From the NCBI GenBank assembly GCA_947044405.1, contig CAMRHE010001070.1, forward strand, positions 62,001 through 126,000: a stretch of DNA of 64,000 bases, written 5' to 3'. This DNA comes from Leptodactylus fallax (lineage: Eukaryota > Chordata > Amphibia > Anura > Leptodactylidae). The notes under the pieces are model-generated. The model was not told the origin of the DNA. It saw nothing but the letters and a program-made list of their open reading frames with translations, and searched no databases. The position numbers and the translations under genes were made by a program. Of this stretch, positions 23,698 to 36,010 are shown one piece after another (the stretch's first letter is position 1; the number at the start of each line of letters is the position of its first letter).

Positions 23698-24734
23698 CAG
23701 TCCTTGATACATATTGTTACAAAGGCTCTCATATGTAGAAGTAACGATTCTATTACAAGTATAGAAGGGAATTGCTCGAATAGCACTTCCCTAATATCAT
23801 TAAATTGACTGGCGCCTCACGTTAACCCTTGATGTTCCCATTTTTGTGCTCTATAAAGTTTGGAATTGCAGTAAATTCTAGAAGTTTGGGGGAAAATCTG
23901 CAGTTTCAGTGCAGCCAGAGCTGGAGGAAGAGCGATGTCTGGGAGTAATTTATGAAATGGGCACCATGTAGATTACAAGATCTATGTCAGATGTGCTCGC
24001 AGCGCAATGTTTGAGCTGGTTATAATAATCCGCCGCGTCCTGTGTGGCTTCTGCCATACATTACCATACGGTTCTGCCTTGGCTTTCGTGACTGTTGCGT
24101 TTTACGTCCCTCCATTGTCCTCTCGCTTCGGTGACTCATCGTCATGTTGCAGAACTCAAGACCGAAATGTTTCCTGGTTATGAAAAAAAAAAAAAATCAG
24201 TGGAAATTGTAAATGAATCTGCCTGATCTGCGGGTTATGAAAATAGACCCTACTCTGAGGAATCTGGGGGAAGCGACGGCCTGTCAGGAGAGCTTGGATT
24301 CTTTTCCAGGCTCCTGTTCTTTGTGTTAACTCTTTGCCAATTGTGAGCGATCCAAGTCGCCCATGTATGAAGTTGACGTCATAAATCACCGTGTTCTGGC
24401 CCTTTAAATATTTCATTGCTGCAAGTTTAACATTCTGGTTGTGAAATGGTTAATTGGCATCTACAAATTCCCGCTTCTCAAACCCCATTCACATGTGCGC
24501 AGATTTTTAGGGCGTGCTGCAGATTTTCACATCTACAGTATAGTTGTTATCCTGTGTTGCAACGCAAAGGATGAAATCCCCTGAAAATCCTCAGCATGGA
24601 ACGCCTGAAGATTTTGGATTCGTGACTACATATTTACACCATATTAATAAAACTTTAGAAACTCTAGAACTTTATCTGCTTCTGGGAAAGCTGGGTTATA
24701 ACTAATAAGGCTGATTAAAAAAAAAATGTGCCAG

Positions 24735-25412
24735 TCATGCCTCTAGGAAATCTGGGTGACCCCCTCCCTGCGTTGAGCTGTAGAGGAGGCCATATTAGTT
24801 GTAAGTAACCCAGCTTTGCAAGAAATAGATAGGACTACAACAAAATGGCGGATCAGAATTTTTAACAACTTGACAGAAGACTTGAAGAGGGGATTTGTCT
24901 TATTTTAGGGGACTCCAATGTGTATAGGTAATATACGGGTATATGGGTAACATGTATTTTGCCGCGGTCGTCACATGATCTTCTCACACGCCATACATAT
25001 AAATTATATGAAACTCAGATCGCCATTTCCAGGCCTCACACTACAAATCTTGTCTCGCAGCCATTTTTGTTCACTATATCTGCTTTTGGATTCTAGGAAA
25101 GCTGGGTGAGCCCGGAGTGAGCTGTAGTAGAGGCCATATTGGTTGTAACCCAGCTTTGCAAGAAATAGATAGAACTAAAACATAATGGCTAACTAAAATG
25201 TATTACAGCTTGGCGATGACTTGATGGGATTTGTATTATTTTAGTAGGCCCTGAAGTATATAGATAATAGATAGGTGTACGGGTATCATGTAATTCGCCG
25301 CGGTCGGTCTGGTCACATGATCTTCTCACGCGCTAATACATGTAAATTATATGAGACGCAGATCCTCATTTCCGGGCCTCACACTGCGAATCTTTCCTCA
25401 CAGCCATTTTTG
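24735..25412. repeat. Two tandem copies of a 342-bp segment
   Basis: Copy 1 (about 24735-25070) and copy 2 (about 25077-25412) share CATATTRGTTGTAA, CCCAGCTTTGCAAGAAATAG, GCCGCGGTC, TCACATGATCTTCTCAC (24971 and 25313), TAAATTATATGA and CAGCCATTTTTGT, offset by 342 bp. Divergence is visible throughout, so the duplication is old. Both contain the recurring AAGCTGGGT motif of a dispersed family. Confidence 0.82.
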
Positions 25413-26070
25413 TGGCTTTGTAGAGTTTGTTCATGACCATTCTGTGAAATTTGTCACTGCCATATCCCTGAGGATCGAGGGTGGGGGTCTGCTGTCTGTA
25501 ATGGAGGATCGGGGGGAAGGGGGTCTACTGTCTGTAATGGAGGATCACCGCTCCCAGCATGCCCTGGTAACCACAATGGCTCCCAGTCTCTGACATGCGC
25601 TGGCTCTGTGTAAACAATTCATTGTGTCATTTTTAGAGAACTACTCAGAGAAAGCAAAAAAAAAATGAAAGCCGCAGACCAATTTTCCCAAATCTGGAGG
25701 ACGATCCCCTCGGGGGGAACACAAAGAACATGCTTTCCTTGAATAATTCACTGCTGGTACAACAATGTTCTCGCTATCAATCATTTTCAGATGGATATCG
25801 AGATAGGAAGTGCGTCATATACCGGGCGCTGACACCGGCCGTCACACACGTCTTCTAAGGCGCTGTTCACATCTGCAGTGTGGTTTCCACCATAAATGCA
25901 AGGCTGAGTAAGTGGTGACTGACAAACTCTGGTTGTATCATCAAAGCCCAAGTATGTCAGAAAATATGTTGTCCTCCTCAAAAAATGTCTCCCCTACTGA
26001 CGAAAAGGCGGGCTTAGTTATCGCAATATTGTCTAATTTTGTTTGTTGGTACTCAATGGAAAAGAAACCT

Positions 26071-29000
26071 TAATGTACAGTACACGTAATACAGGCTGTA
26101 TAATGTACACATAATACAGGCTGCATAATGTACATGTAATACAGGCTGCATAATGTACACGTACTACAGGCTGCACAATGTACACGTAATACAGGCTGCA
26201 TAATGTACACGTACTACAGGCTGTATAATGTACACGTACTGCAGACTACATAATGTGCAAATACTATAGGCTGCATAATGTACATGTAATACAGGCTGTA
26301 TAATGTACAAGTAGTACAGGCTGCATAAAGTACACGTAATACAGGCTACATAATGTACACGTAATACAGGCTGCATAAAGTACACGTAATACAGGCTACA
26401 TAATGTACACGTAATACAGGCTGCATAATGTACACGTACTACAGGCTGCACAATGTACACGTAATACAGGCTGCATAATGTACACGTACTACAGGCTGTA
26501 TAATGTACACGTAATACAGGCTGCATAAAGTACACGTAATACAGGCTACATAAAGTACACGTAATACAGGCTACATAATGTACACGTAATACAGGCTGCA
26601 TAAAGTACACGTAATACAGGCTACATAAAGTACACGTAATACAGGCTGCATAATGTACATGTACTACAGGCTGTACAATGTACACGTAATACAGGCTGTA
26701 TAATGTACACGTAATACAGGCTGTATAATGTACACGTACTACAGGCTGCACAATGTACACGTACTACAGGCTGTATAATGTACACGTACTACAGGCTGCA
26801 CAATGTACACGTAATACAGACTACATAATGACACGTACTACAGGCTGCACAATGTACACGTAATACAGACTACATAATGTACACGTAATACAGGCTGCAT
26901 AATGTACACGTAATACAGACTACATAATGTACACGTACTACAGGCTGCACAATGTACACGTAATACAGACTACATAATGTACACGTAATACAGGCTGCAT
27001 AATGTACACGTAATACAGACTACATAATGTACACGTACTACAGGCTGCATAATGTACACGTACTGCAGACTACATAATGTGCAAATACTATAGGCTGCAC
27101 AATGTGCACGTAATACAGACTACATAATGTACATGTAATACAGACTACATAATGTACACGTACTACAGGCTGCATAATGTACACTTACTGCAGACTACAT
27201 AATGTGCACATACTACAGGCTGCACAATGTACATGTAATACAGACTACATAATGTACATGTAATACAGACTACATAATGTACACGTACTACAGGCTGCAT
27301 AATGTACACGTACTACAGGCTGCATAATGTACACTTACTGCAGACTACATAATGTACACGTACTGCAGGCTGTATAATGTACATGTACTACAGGCTGCAC
27401 AATGTACATGTACTACAGGCTGCATAATGTACACTTACTGCAGACTACATAATGTACACGTACTACAGGCTGTATAATGTACATGTACTACAGGCTGCAT
27501 AATGTACACGTACTGCAGACTACATAATGTACACGTACTACAGGCTGCATAATGTACATGTACTACAGGCTGCACAATGTACATGTAATACAGACTACAT
27601 AATGTACACGTACTACAGGCTGCACAATGTACATGTAATACAGACTACATAATGTACACGTACTACAGGCTGCATAATGTACACTTACTGCAGACTACAT
27701 AATGTACACGTACTACAGGCTGTATAATGTACATGTACTACAGGCTGCACAATGTACATGTACTACAGGCTGCATAATGTACACTTACTGCAGACTACAT
27801 AATGTACACGTACTACAGGCTGTATAATGTACATGTACTACAGGCTGCACAATGTACATGTACTACAGGCTGCATAATGTACACTTACTGCAGAATACAT
27901 AATGTACACGTACTACAGGCTGTATAATGTACATGTACTACAGGCTGCATAATGTACACGTACTGCAGACTACATAATGTACACGTACTACAGGCTGCAT
28001 AATGTACATGTACTACAGGCTGCACAATGTACATGTAATACAGACTACATAATGTACACGTACTACAGGCTGCACAATGTACATGTAATACAGACTACAT
28101 AATGTACACGTACTACAGGCTGCATAATGTACACTTACTGCAGACTACATAATGTACACGTACTACAGGCTGTATAATGTACATGTACTACAGGCTGCAC
28201 AATGTACATGTACTACAGGCTGCATAATGTACACTTACTGCAGACTACATAATGTACACGTACTACAGGCTGTATAATGTACATGTACTACAGGCTGCAT
28301 AATGTACACGTACTACAGGCTGCACAATGTACACGTACTACAGGCTGCATAATGTACACTTACTGCAGACTACATAATTTACACGTACTACAGGCTGTAT
28401 AATGTACATGTACTACAGGCTGCACAATGTACATGTACTACAGGCTGCATAATGTACACTTACTGCAGAATACATAATGTACACGTACTACAGGCTGTAT
28501 AATGTACATGTACTACAGGCTGCATAATGTACACGTACTGCAGACTACATAATGTACACGTACTACAGGCTGCACAATGTACATGTAATACAGGCTGCAT
28601 AATGTACACGTACTACAGGCTGCACAATGTACACGTAATACAGGCTGCATAATGTACACGTACTACAGGCTGCACAATGTACACGTAATACAGGCTGCAT
28701 AATGTACACGTACTACAGGCTGTATAATGTACACGTAATACAGGCTGCATAAAGTACACGTAATACAGGCTACATAAAGTACACGTAATACAGGCTACAT
28801 AATGTACACGTAATACAGGCTGCATAAAGTACACGTAATACAGGCTACATAAAGTACACGTAATACAGGCTGCATAATGTACATGTACTACAGGCTGTAC
28901 AATGTACACGTAATACAGGCTGTATAATGTACACGTAATACAGGCTGTATAATGTACACGTACTACAGGCTGCACAATGTACACGTACTACAGGCTGTAT

Positions 29001-30897
29001 AATGTACACGTACTACAGGCTGCACAATGTACACGTAATACAGACTACATAATGTACACGTACTACAGGCTGCACAATGTACACGTAATACAGACTACAT
29101 AATGTACACGTAATACAGGCTGCATAATGTACACGTAATACAGACTACATAATGTACACGTACTACAGGCTGCACAATGTACACGTAATACAGACTACAT
29201 AATGTACACGTAATACAGGCTGCATAATGTACACGTAATACAGACTACATAATGTACACGTACTACAGGCTGCATAATGTACACGTACTGCAGACTACAT
29301 AATGTGCAAATACTATAGGCTGCACAATGTGCACGTAATACAGACTACATAATGTACATGTAATACAGACTACATAATGTACACGTACTACAGGCTGCAT
29401 AATGTACACTTACTGCAGACTACATAATGTGCACATACTACAGGCTGCACAATGTACATGTAATACAGACTACATAATGTACATGTAATACAGACTACAT
29501 AATGTACACGTACTACAGGCTGCATAATGTACACGTACTACAGGCTGCATAATGTACACTTACTGCAGACTACATAATGTACACGTACTGCAGGCTGTAT
29601 AATGTACATGTACTACAGGCTGCACAATGTACATGTACTACAGGCTGCATAATGTACACTTACTGCAGACTACATAATGTACACGTACTACAGGCTGTAT
29701 AATGTACATGTACTACAGGCTGCAAATGTACACGTACTGCAGACTACATAATGTACACGTACTACAGGCTGCATAATGTACATGTACTACAGGCTGCACA
29801 ATGTACATGTAATACAGACTACATAATGTACACGTACTACAGGCTGCACAATGTACATGTAATACAGACTACATAATGTACACGTACTACAGGCTGCATA
29901 ATGTACACTTACTGCAGACTACATAATGTACACGTACTACAGGCTGTATAATGTACATGTACTACAGGCTGCACAATGTACATGTACTACAGGCTGCATA
30001 ATGTACACTTACTGCAGACTACATAATGTACACGTACTACAGGCTGTATAATGTACATGTACTACAGGCTGCACAATGTACATGTACTACAGGCTGCATA
30101 ATGTACACTTACTGCAGAATACATAATGTACACGTACTACAGGCTGTATAATGTACATGTACTACAGGCTGCATAATGTACACGTACTGCAGACTACATA
30201 ATGTACACGTACTACAGGCTGCATAATGTACATGTACTACAGGCTGCACAATGTACATGTAATACAGACTACATAATGTACACGTACTACAGGCTGCACA
30301 ATGTACATGTAATACAGACTACATAATGTACACGTACTACAGGCTGCATAATGTACACTTACTGCAGACTACATAATGTACACGTACTACAGGCTGTATA
30401 ATGTACATGTACTACAGGCTGCACAATGTACATGTACTACAGGCTGCATAATGTACACTTACTGCAGACTACATAATGTACACGTACTACAGGCTGTATA
30501 ATGTACATGTACTACAGGCTGCATAATGTACACGTACTACAGGCTGCACAATGTACACGTACTACAGGCTGCATAATGTACACTTACTGCAGACTACATA
30601 ATTTACACGTACTACAGGCTGTATAATGTACATGTACTACAGGCTGCACAATGTACATGTACTACAGGCTGCATAATGTACACTTACTGCAGAATACATA
30701 ATGTACACGTACTACAGGCTGTATAATGTACATGTACTACAGGCTGCATAATGTACACGTACTGCAGACTACATAATGTACACGTACTACAGGCTGCACA
30801 ATGTACATGTAATACAGGCTGCATAATGTACACGTACTACAGGCTGCACAATGTACACGTAATACAGGCTGCATAATGTACACGTACTACAGGCTGC
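26071..30897. repeat. 25-bp minisatellite, about 193 copies, with 2.2-kb higher-order duplication
   Basis: Unit AATGTACACGTACTACAGG CTGCAT with variants at fixed positions (ACATG, ACTTAC, TAATACAG, TGTATA, GACTACATA). The right half repeats the left half with an offset of 2,224-2,225 bp (89 units). Matched rare variants include GCAAATACTATAGG at 27081/29306 and ATAATTTACACG near 28375/30600. Each copy also has its own single-base deletions (near 26830 in the left, near 29723 in the right). Confidence 0.97.
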
Positions 30898-31299
30898 AGG
30901 CTGTTATGCTTATGTGGGCACTCTGGCTGGCAGCACAATTATATTTCTCACAAAATGTGAAATCCCCATTTTTGGGACATTTTCCATAGTTACCAACATT
31001 TCATTTGGCAAAATTGGGGCATTTAAGTCTCACCCTGAGTTGCCCCCACTTTTGATGGGGCTACCCACTTTCGGGTAGCGTTTGCTGAAAATTTTGGACA
31101 GTCCCAGCAAATTAGGGACAGTTAGATTTTGTAAGCCTCGCTCTTCCCATAAATGTACAAAGGATCACTATAAAGCTTTCAGAATCACTCACCATGGACG
31201 TACGGACATTATATACTTCTAGGGGTGTCATGAAAGAAAATCTGATGAGAAACAGGATGTGTAGGATAATGGTGCACCATGTATGTAGGAGCTGTGGTT

Positions 31300-33131
31300 G
31301 GCACTGTAATTGGGGCACTTTTTTGTTGTTGGGGCAGTATTGATGGGGCACTCTGGCAGTCACTGCTATTGGGGTACTGTTAATGGGGCATGCTTCCACA
31401 CTGTTTAAGGAGGCACTCTGGCTGACACTATTGTTGGAGCACTGTTTATGGGGCTCTGTAGCTGGCACTGTTTTTGGGGAACTATTTATGGGAGCACTCT
31501 AGCTGGCACTGTTGTTGGGGCACTATTTATGGGGGCAGTCTAGCTGGCACTGTTATTGGGGCACTATTTATGGGAGTACTTTAGCTGGCACTGTTATTGG
31601 GGCACTATTTATGGGGGCAGTCTAGCTGGCACTGTTATTGGGGCACTATTTATGGGGGCAGTCTAGCTGGCACTGTTATTGGGGCACTATTTATGGGGGC
31701 AGTCTAGCTGGCACTGTTATTGGGACACTATGGGGCAGTCTAGCTGGCACTGTTATTGGGGCACTATTTATGGGGGCAGTCTAGCTGGCACTGTTATTGG
31801 GGCACTATTTATGGGGGCAGTCTAGCTGGCACTGTTATTGGGGCACTATTTATGGGGGCAGTCTAGCTGGCACTGTTATTGGGACACTATTTATGGGGCA
31901 GTCTAGCTGGCACTGTTATTGGGGCACTATTTATGGGGCAGTCTAGCTGGCACTGTTATTGGGGCACTATATATGAGGGCAGTCTAGCTGGCACTGTTAT
32001 TGGGGCACTATTTATGGGAGCACTCTAGCTGGCACTGTTATTGGGGCACTATTTATGGGGGCAGTCTAGCTGGCACTGTTATTGGGGCACAATTTATGGG
32101 GGCAGTCTAGCTGGCACTGTTATTGGGGCACTATTTATGGGGGCAGTCTAGCTGGCACTGTTATTGGGGCACTATTTATGGGGGCAGTCTAGCTGGCACT
32201 GTTATTGGGACACTATTTATGAGGGCAGTCTAGCTGGCACTGTTATTGGGGCACTATTTATGGGGGCAGTCTAGCTGGCACTGTTATTGGGGCACAATTT
32301 ATGGGGGCAGTCTAGCTGGCACTGTTATTGGGGCACTATTTATGGGGGCAGTCTATCTGGCACTGTTATTGGGGCACAATTTATGGGGGCAGTCTAGCTG
32401 GCACTGTTATTGGGGCACTATTTATGGGGGCAGTCTAGCTGGCACTGTTATTGGGGCACTATTTATGGGGGCAGTCTAGCTGGCACTGTTATTGGGGCAC
32501 TATTTATGGGGGCAGTCTAGCTGGCACTGTTATTGGGGCACTATTTATGGGGGCAGTCTAGCTGGCACTGTTATTGGGGCACTATTTATGGGGGCAGTCT
32601 AGCTGGCACTGTTATAAGGGGCACAATTTATGGGGGCAGTCTAGCTGGCACTGTTATTGGGGCAGTATTTATGAGGGCAGTCTATCTGGCACTGTTATTG
32701 GGGCACAATTTATGGGGGCAGTCTAGCTGGCACTGTTATTGGGGCACTATTTATGGGGGCAGTCTAGCTGGCACTGTTATTGGGGCACTATTTATGGGGG
32801 CAGTCTAGCTGGCACTATTATTGGGGCACTATTTATGGGGGCAGTCTAGCTGGCACTGTTATTGGGGCACTATTTATGGGGGCAGTCTAGCTGGCACTGT
32901 TATTGGGGCACTATTTATGGGGGCAGTCTAGCTGGCACTGTTATTGGGGCACTATTTATGGGGGCAGTCTAGCTGGCACTGTTATTGGGACACTATTTAT
33001 GGGGCAGTCTAGCTGGCACTGTTATTAGGACACTATTTATGGGAGCACTCTAGCTGGCACTGTTATTGGGGCACTATTTATGGGAGCACTCTAGCTGGCA
33101 CTGTTATTGGGGCACTATTTATGGGGGCACT
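31300..33131. repeat. 41-bp minisatellite, about 43 copies
   Basis: Unit GGCACTGTTATTGGGGCACT followed by ATTTATGGGGGCAGTCTAGCT. Regular 41-bp spacing holds from about 31440. The first 140 bp are degenerate founder-like copies. The tail ends in GGGGGCACTTTTGCTG. Confidence 0.96.
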
Positions 33132-34088
33132 TTTGCTGTTCTGTGTTACACATGAAGCCTATTATAAGGCCCAATATTTAGTCATAATTTGGTTACCACT
33201 GCTGTATCCCATGGCAAGCAATCAGATTGCAGCTTTCATTTTTCCACAGGAGGTTTGACAATGTAAGGAGTGATGTGATTGGTCACTCTGGTCAGCTGCT
33301 AGCTCTGCAGTGAGGCCTGTAGTGTAGTGCAGTAACATGGCTGACTCCTTATTATCTGTGACTGGCTGTTGTTCTGCTCCACAGCTCAGACGCCATCATT
33401 ACCAGTAACAGCTGTGTCCTGGCGCTCCTTACATCTCCATATTTATAGTTTTCTTCCTCTCATCATAGTGTGTGGTCAATGCCACGTTTTTTAGTCCTAG
33501 TTTGTTGTAGTGACTGAGGTTGGAGAAGCACATGGAGGGGGCACTTACTTTATTTATTTAATCTTTAGGTATATATTTATTTAATCACATTAAACCATAA
33601 AATCCCTGTGTACACTATGTCTGACAAGGCTGGGTGACAACCAATATGGCCGCCACGGCACTCCTGCATATGTGGTGGGGATGTCGTAATAGCATCACAA
33701 ATGCTACATCTGAATACACCCTAAGAGCTAACGGCGGACAGTTCTTGGGGTGTATTCACATTTCCCTTGAGGTGAAACTGCTTCAAAAACTGCAGTTAAA
33801 ACACATTAGGCATTCATTTTGTGCAGTTTTTAGATGCAGTTTCCACCATTTCTCAACCAAAACATCTGAATATTCCCTTAAAGGGCATTGGTGGCAGGAA
33901 AGGTGCAAAGAGTAGATATTAAAGGGACATCTCTAGAGCAGAATTTTTGGAGGCTTCTGTGATGGATAGTCTACATGTCTTATTTTTCAATGTTGAACAT
34001 TAAAAATCTTGGTGAGGTCAGAGACCCCTCTGCCACATATGGGAGCAGCGGTTCTTGGTAACACGCTGCAGGTTTTTATGTTTATGAG

Positions 34089-35180
34089 GTCGCTCTGTCT
34101 GGCACTGATACTGAGACACTGCCTATGAGGGCACAGGTGCTGGCACTGATAATGGGGGAACTGCCTATAGAGATACTGGCACTGATAATGGCACTGTATA
34201 TGAGGGCTCAGATTCTGGCACTGATAATGGGGCACTGCCTATAGAGACACTGGCTCTGATAATGGCACTGTATATAAGGGAACAGGTGCTGGCACTGATA
34301 GTGGGGCATTGCCTATAGAGACACTGGCACTGATAATGGCACTGTATATGAGGGCTCAGATTCTGGCACTGATAATGGGGCACTGCCTATAGAGACACTG
34401 GCACTGATAATGGCACTGCATATAAGGGAACAGGTGCTGGCACTGATAGTGGGGCACTGCCTATAGAGACACTGGCACTGATAATGGCACTGTATATAAG
34501 GGAACAGGTGCTGGCACTGATAGTGGGGCACTGCCTATAGAGACACTGGCACTGATAATGGCACTGTATATAAGGGAACAGGTGCTGGCACTGATAATGG
34601 GGCACTGCCTATAGAGACACTGGCATTGATAATGGCACTGTATATGAGGGAACAGGTACTGGCACTGATAGTTGGGCACTGCCTATAGAGACACTGGCAT
34701 TGATAATGGCACTGTACATGAGGGCACAGGTACTGGCACTGATAATTGGGCACTGCCTATAGAGACACTGGCACTGATAATGGCACTGTATATTAGGGAA
34801 CAGGTGCTGGCACTGATAGTGGGGCACTGCCTATAGAGACACTGGCATTGATAATGGCACTGTACATGAGGGCACAGGTACTCGCACTGATAATTGGGCA
34901 CTGCCTATAGAGACACTGGCACTGATAATGGCACTGTATATAAGGGAACAGGTTCTGGCACTGATAGTTGGGCACTGCCTATAGAGACACTGGCATTGAT
35001 AATGGCACTGTATATTAGGGAACAGGTGCTGGCACTGATAATGGGGCACTGCCTATAGAGACACTGGCATTGATAATGGCACTGTATATAAGGGAACAGG
35101 TTCTGGCACTGATAGTGGGGCACTGCCTATAGAGACACTGGCATTGATAATGGCACTGTATATGGGGGCACTTTGCCACA
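34089..35180. repeat. 74-bp minisatellite, about 14 copies
   Basis: Unit holding GGCACTGATAATGGGGCACTG, CCTATAGAGACACTGGC, then GGCACTGTATATRAGGG and ACAGGT. It contains two half-units that resemble the 41-bp array 1 kb upstream, which shares GGCACTGnTAnTGGGGCACT. Confidence 0.95.
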
Positions 35181-36010
35181 GATAATGAAGCACTACTTAT
35201 AAGTGCAGTTGATACCGGGCCCTGGACAGTTCCCTCTGCCCCTTAAGTATTCTTAAAGGCACAGGGTAGTTAGGATTCCCAGTATAGATTTAACATGGGG
35301 GCCCAAGAGCTTCAAGTGACGCCTGTGGCTGTGTGTCTTACGTTTCAGTGATATAATGAATCCTAGTGCCTGACGTGGGCAGCACATGGCACATGACAAG
35401 TGGGGGGCTGTGATCGCTGTTACTGTCTGGAGAGGGGCAGGGGGTGTTAATGGTGGTTTAAGGTGATTTACAGCTTCAGTCTGGGTTTGGGCCAGTTTTG
35501 CTTGGCATAGGTTTAGATATCTCTAAAATGCACAACTGTGTCTTTCTGCAGGAAGTGGGCAGCGTCGCCCTCATTGCAGCGCCTTCACAGGCCTGACCTA
35601 TATGAAGGTGATGGCGGTTATTAGATCAACTGCTTGGAGTTATTGCAGAGCTGCTCTCGGGAGCCAAAAACACTTCCCGCCTCACAAGTGTTCCAGCGGG
35701 TGGGCTGACACCTCTGTCTGCTGTGTGTAAACATCTTGTAGCTTTGTAGGGCTCGCGGTGTTCATGCTTTACTTACAACTGGCATTTAAAAAGTTGAAAA
35801 CCCGAGGAAGCACCAGAAAAGTTACATAGATGTTTAATGAAGCCCCCCATTGATTTCAGTGGGGCCAGTCTCTCGTACATTTTCTTGTTGATCCATTTTT
35901 TGGACCATCAAAATTTAGAAAATTACATATTTTTGATCGTATTGATGGCCACACAACCCCCAAAACAATCAGTGGGGTAATTTTGTGAAGACTGGTGCAT
36001 TAAATGCCTG

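Noticed and set aside
21931..23786. Minus-strand frames of 581 and 593 codons
   Set aside because: These come from the 18-bp minisatellite, whose length is a multiple of three. Parallel frames give different repeat peptides, which shows there is no coding constraint.
26071..30897. CRISPR-like regular repetition
   Set aside because: There are no unique spacers; the units abut directly. The context is a vertebrate intron.
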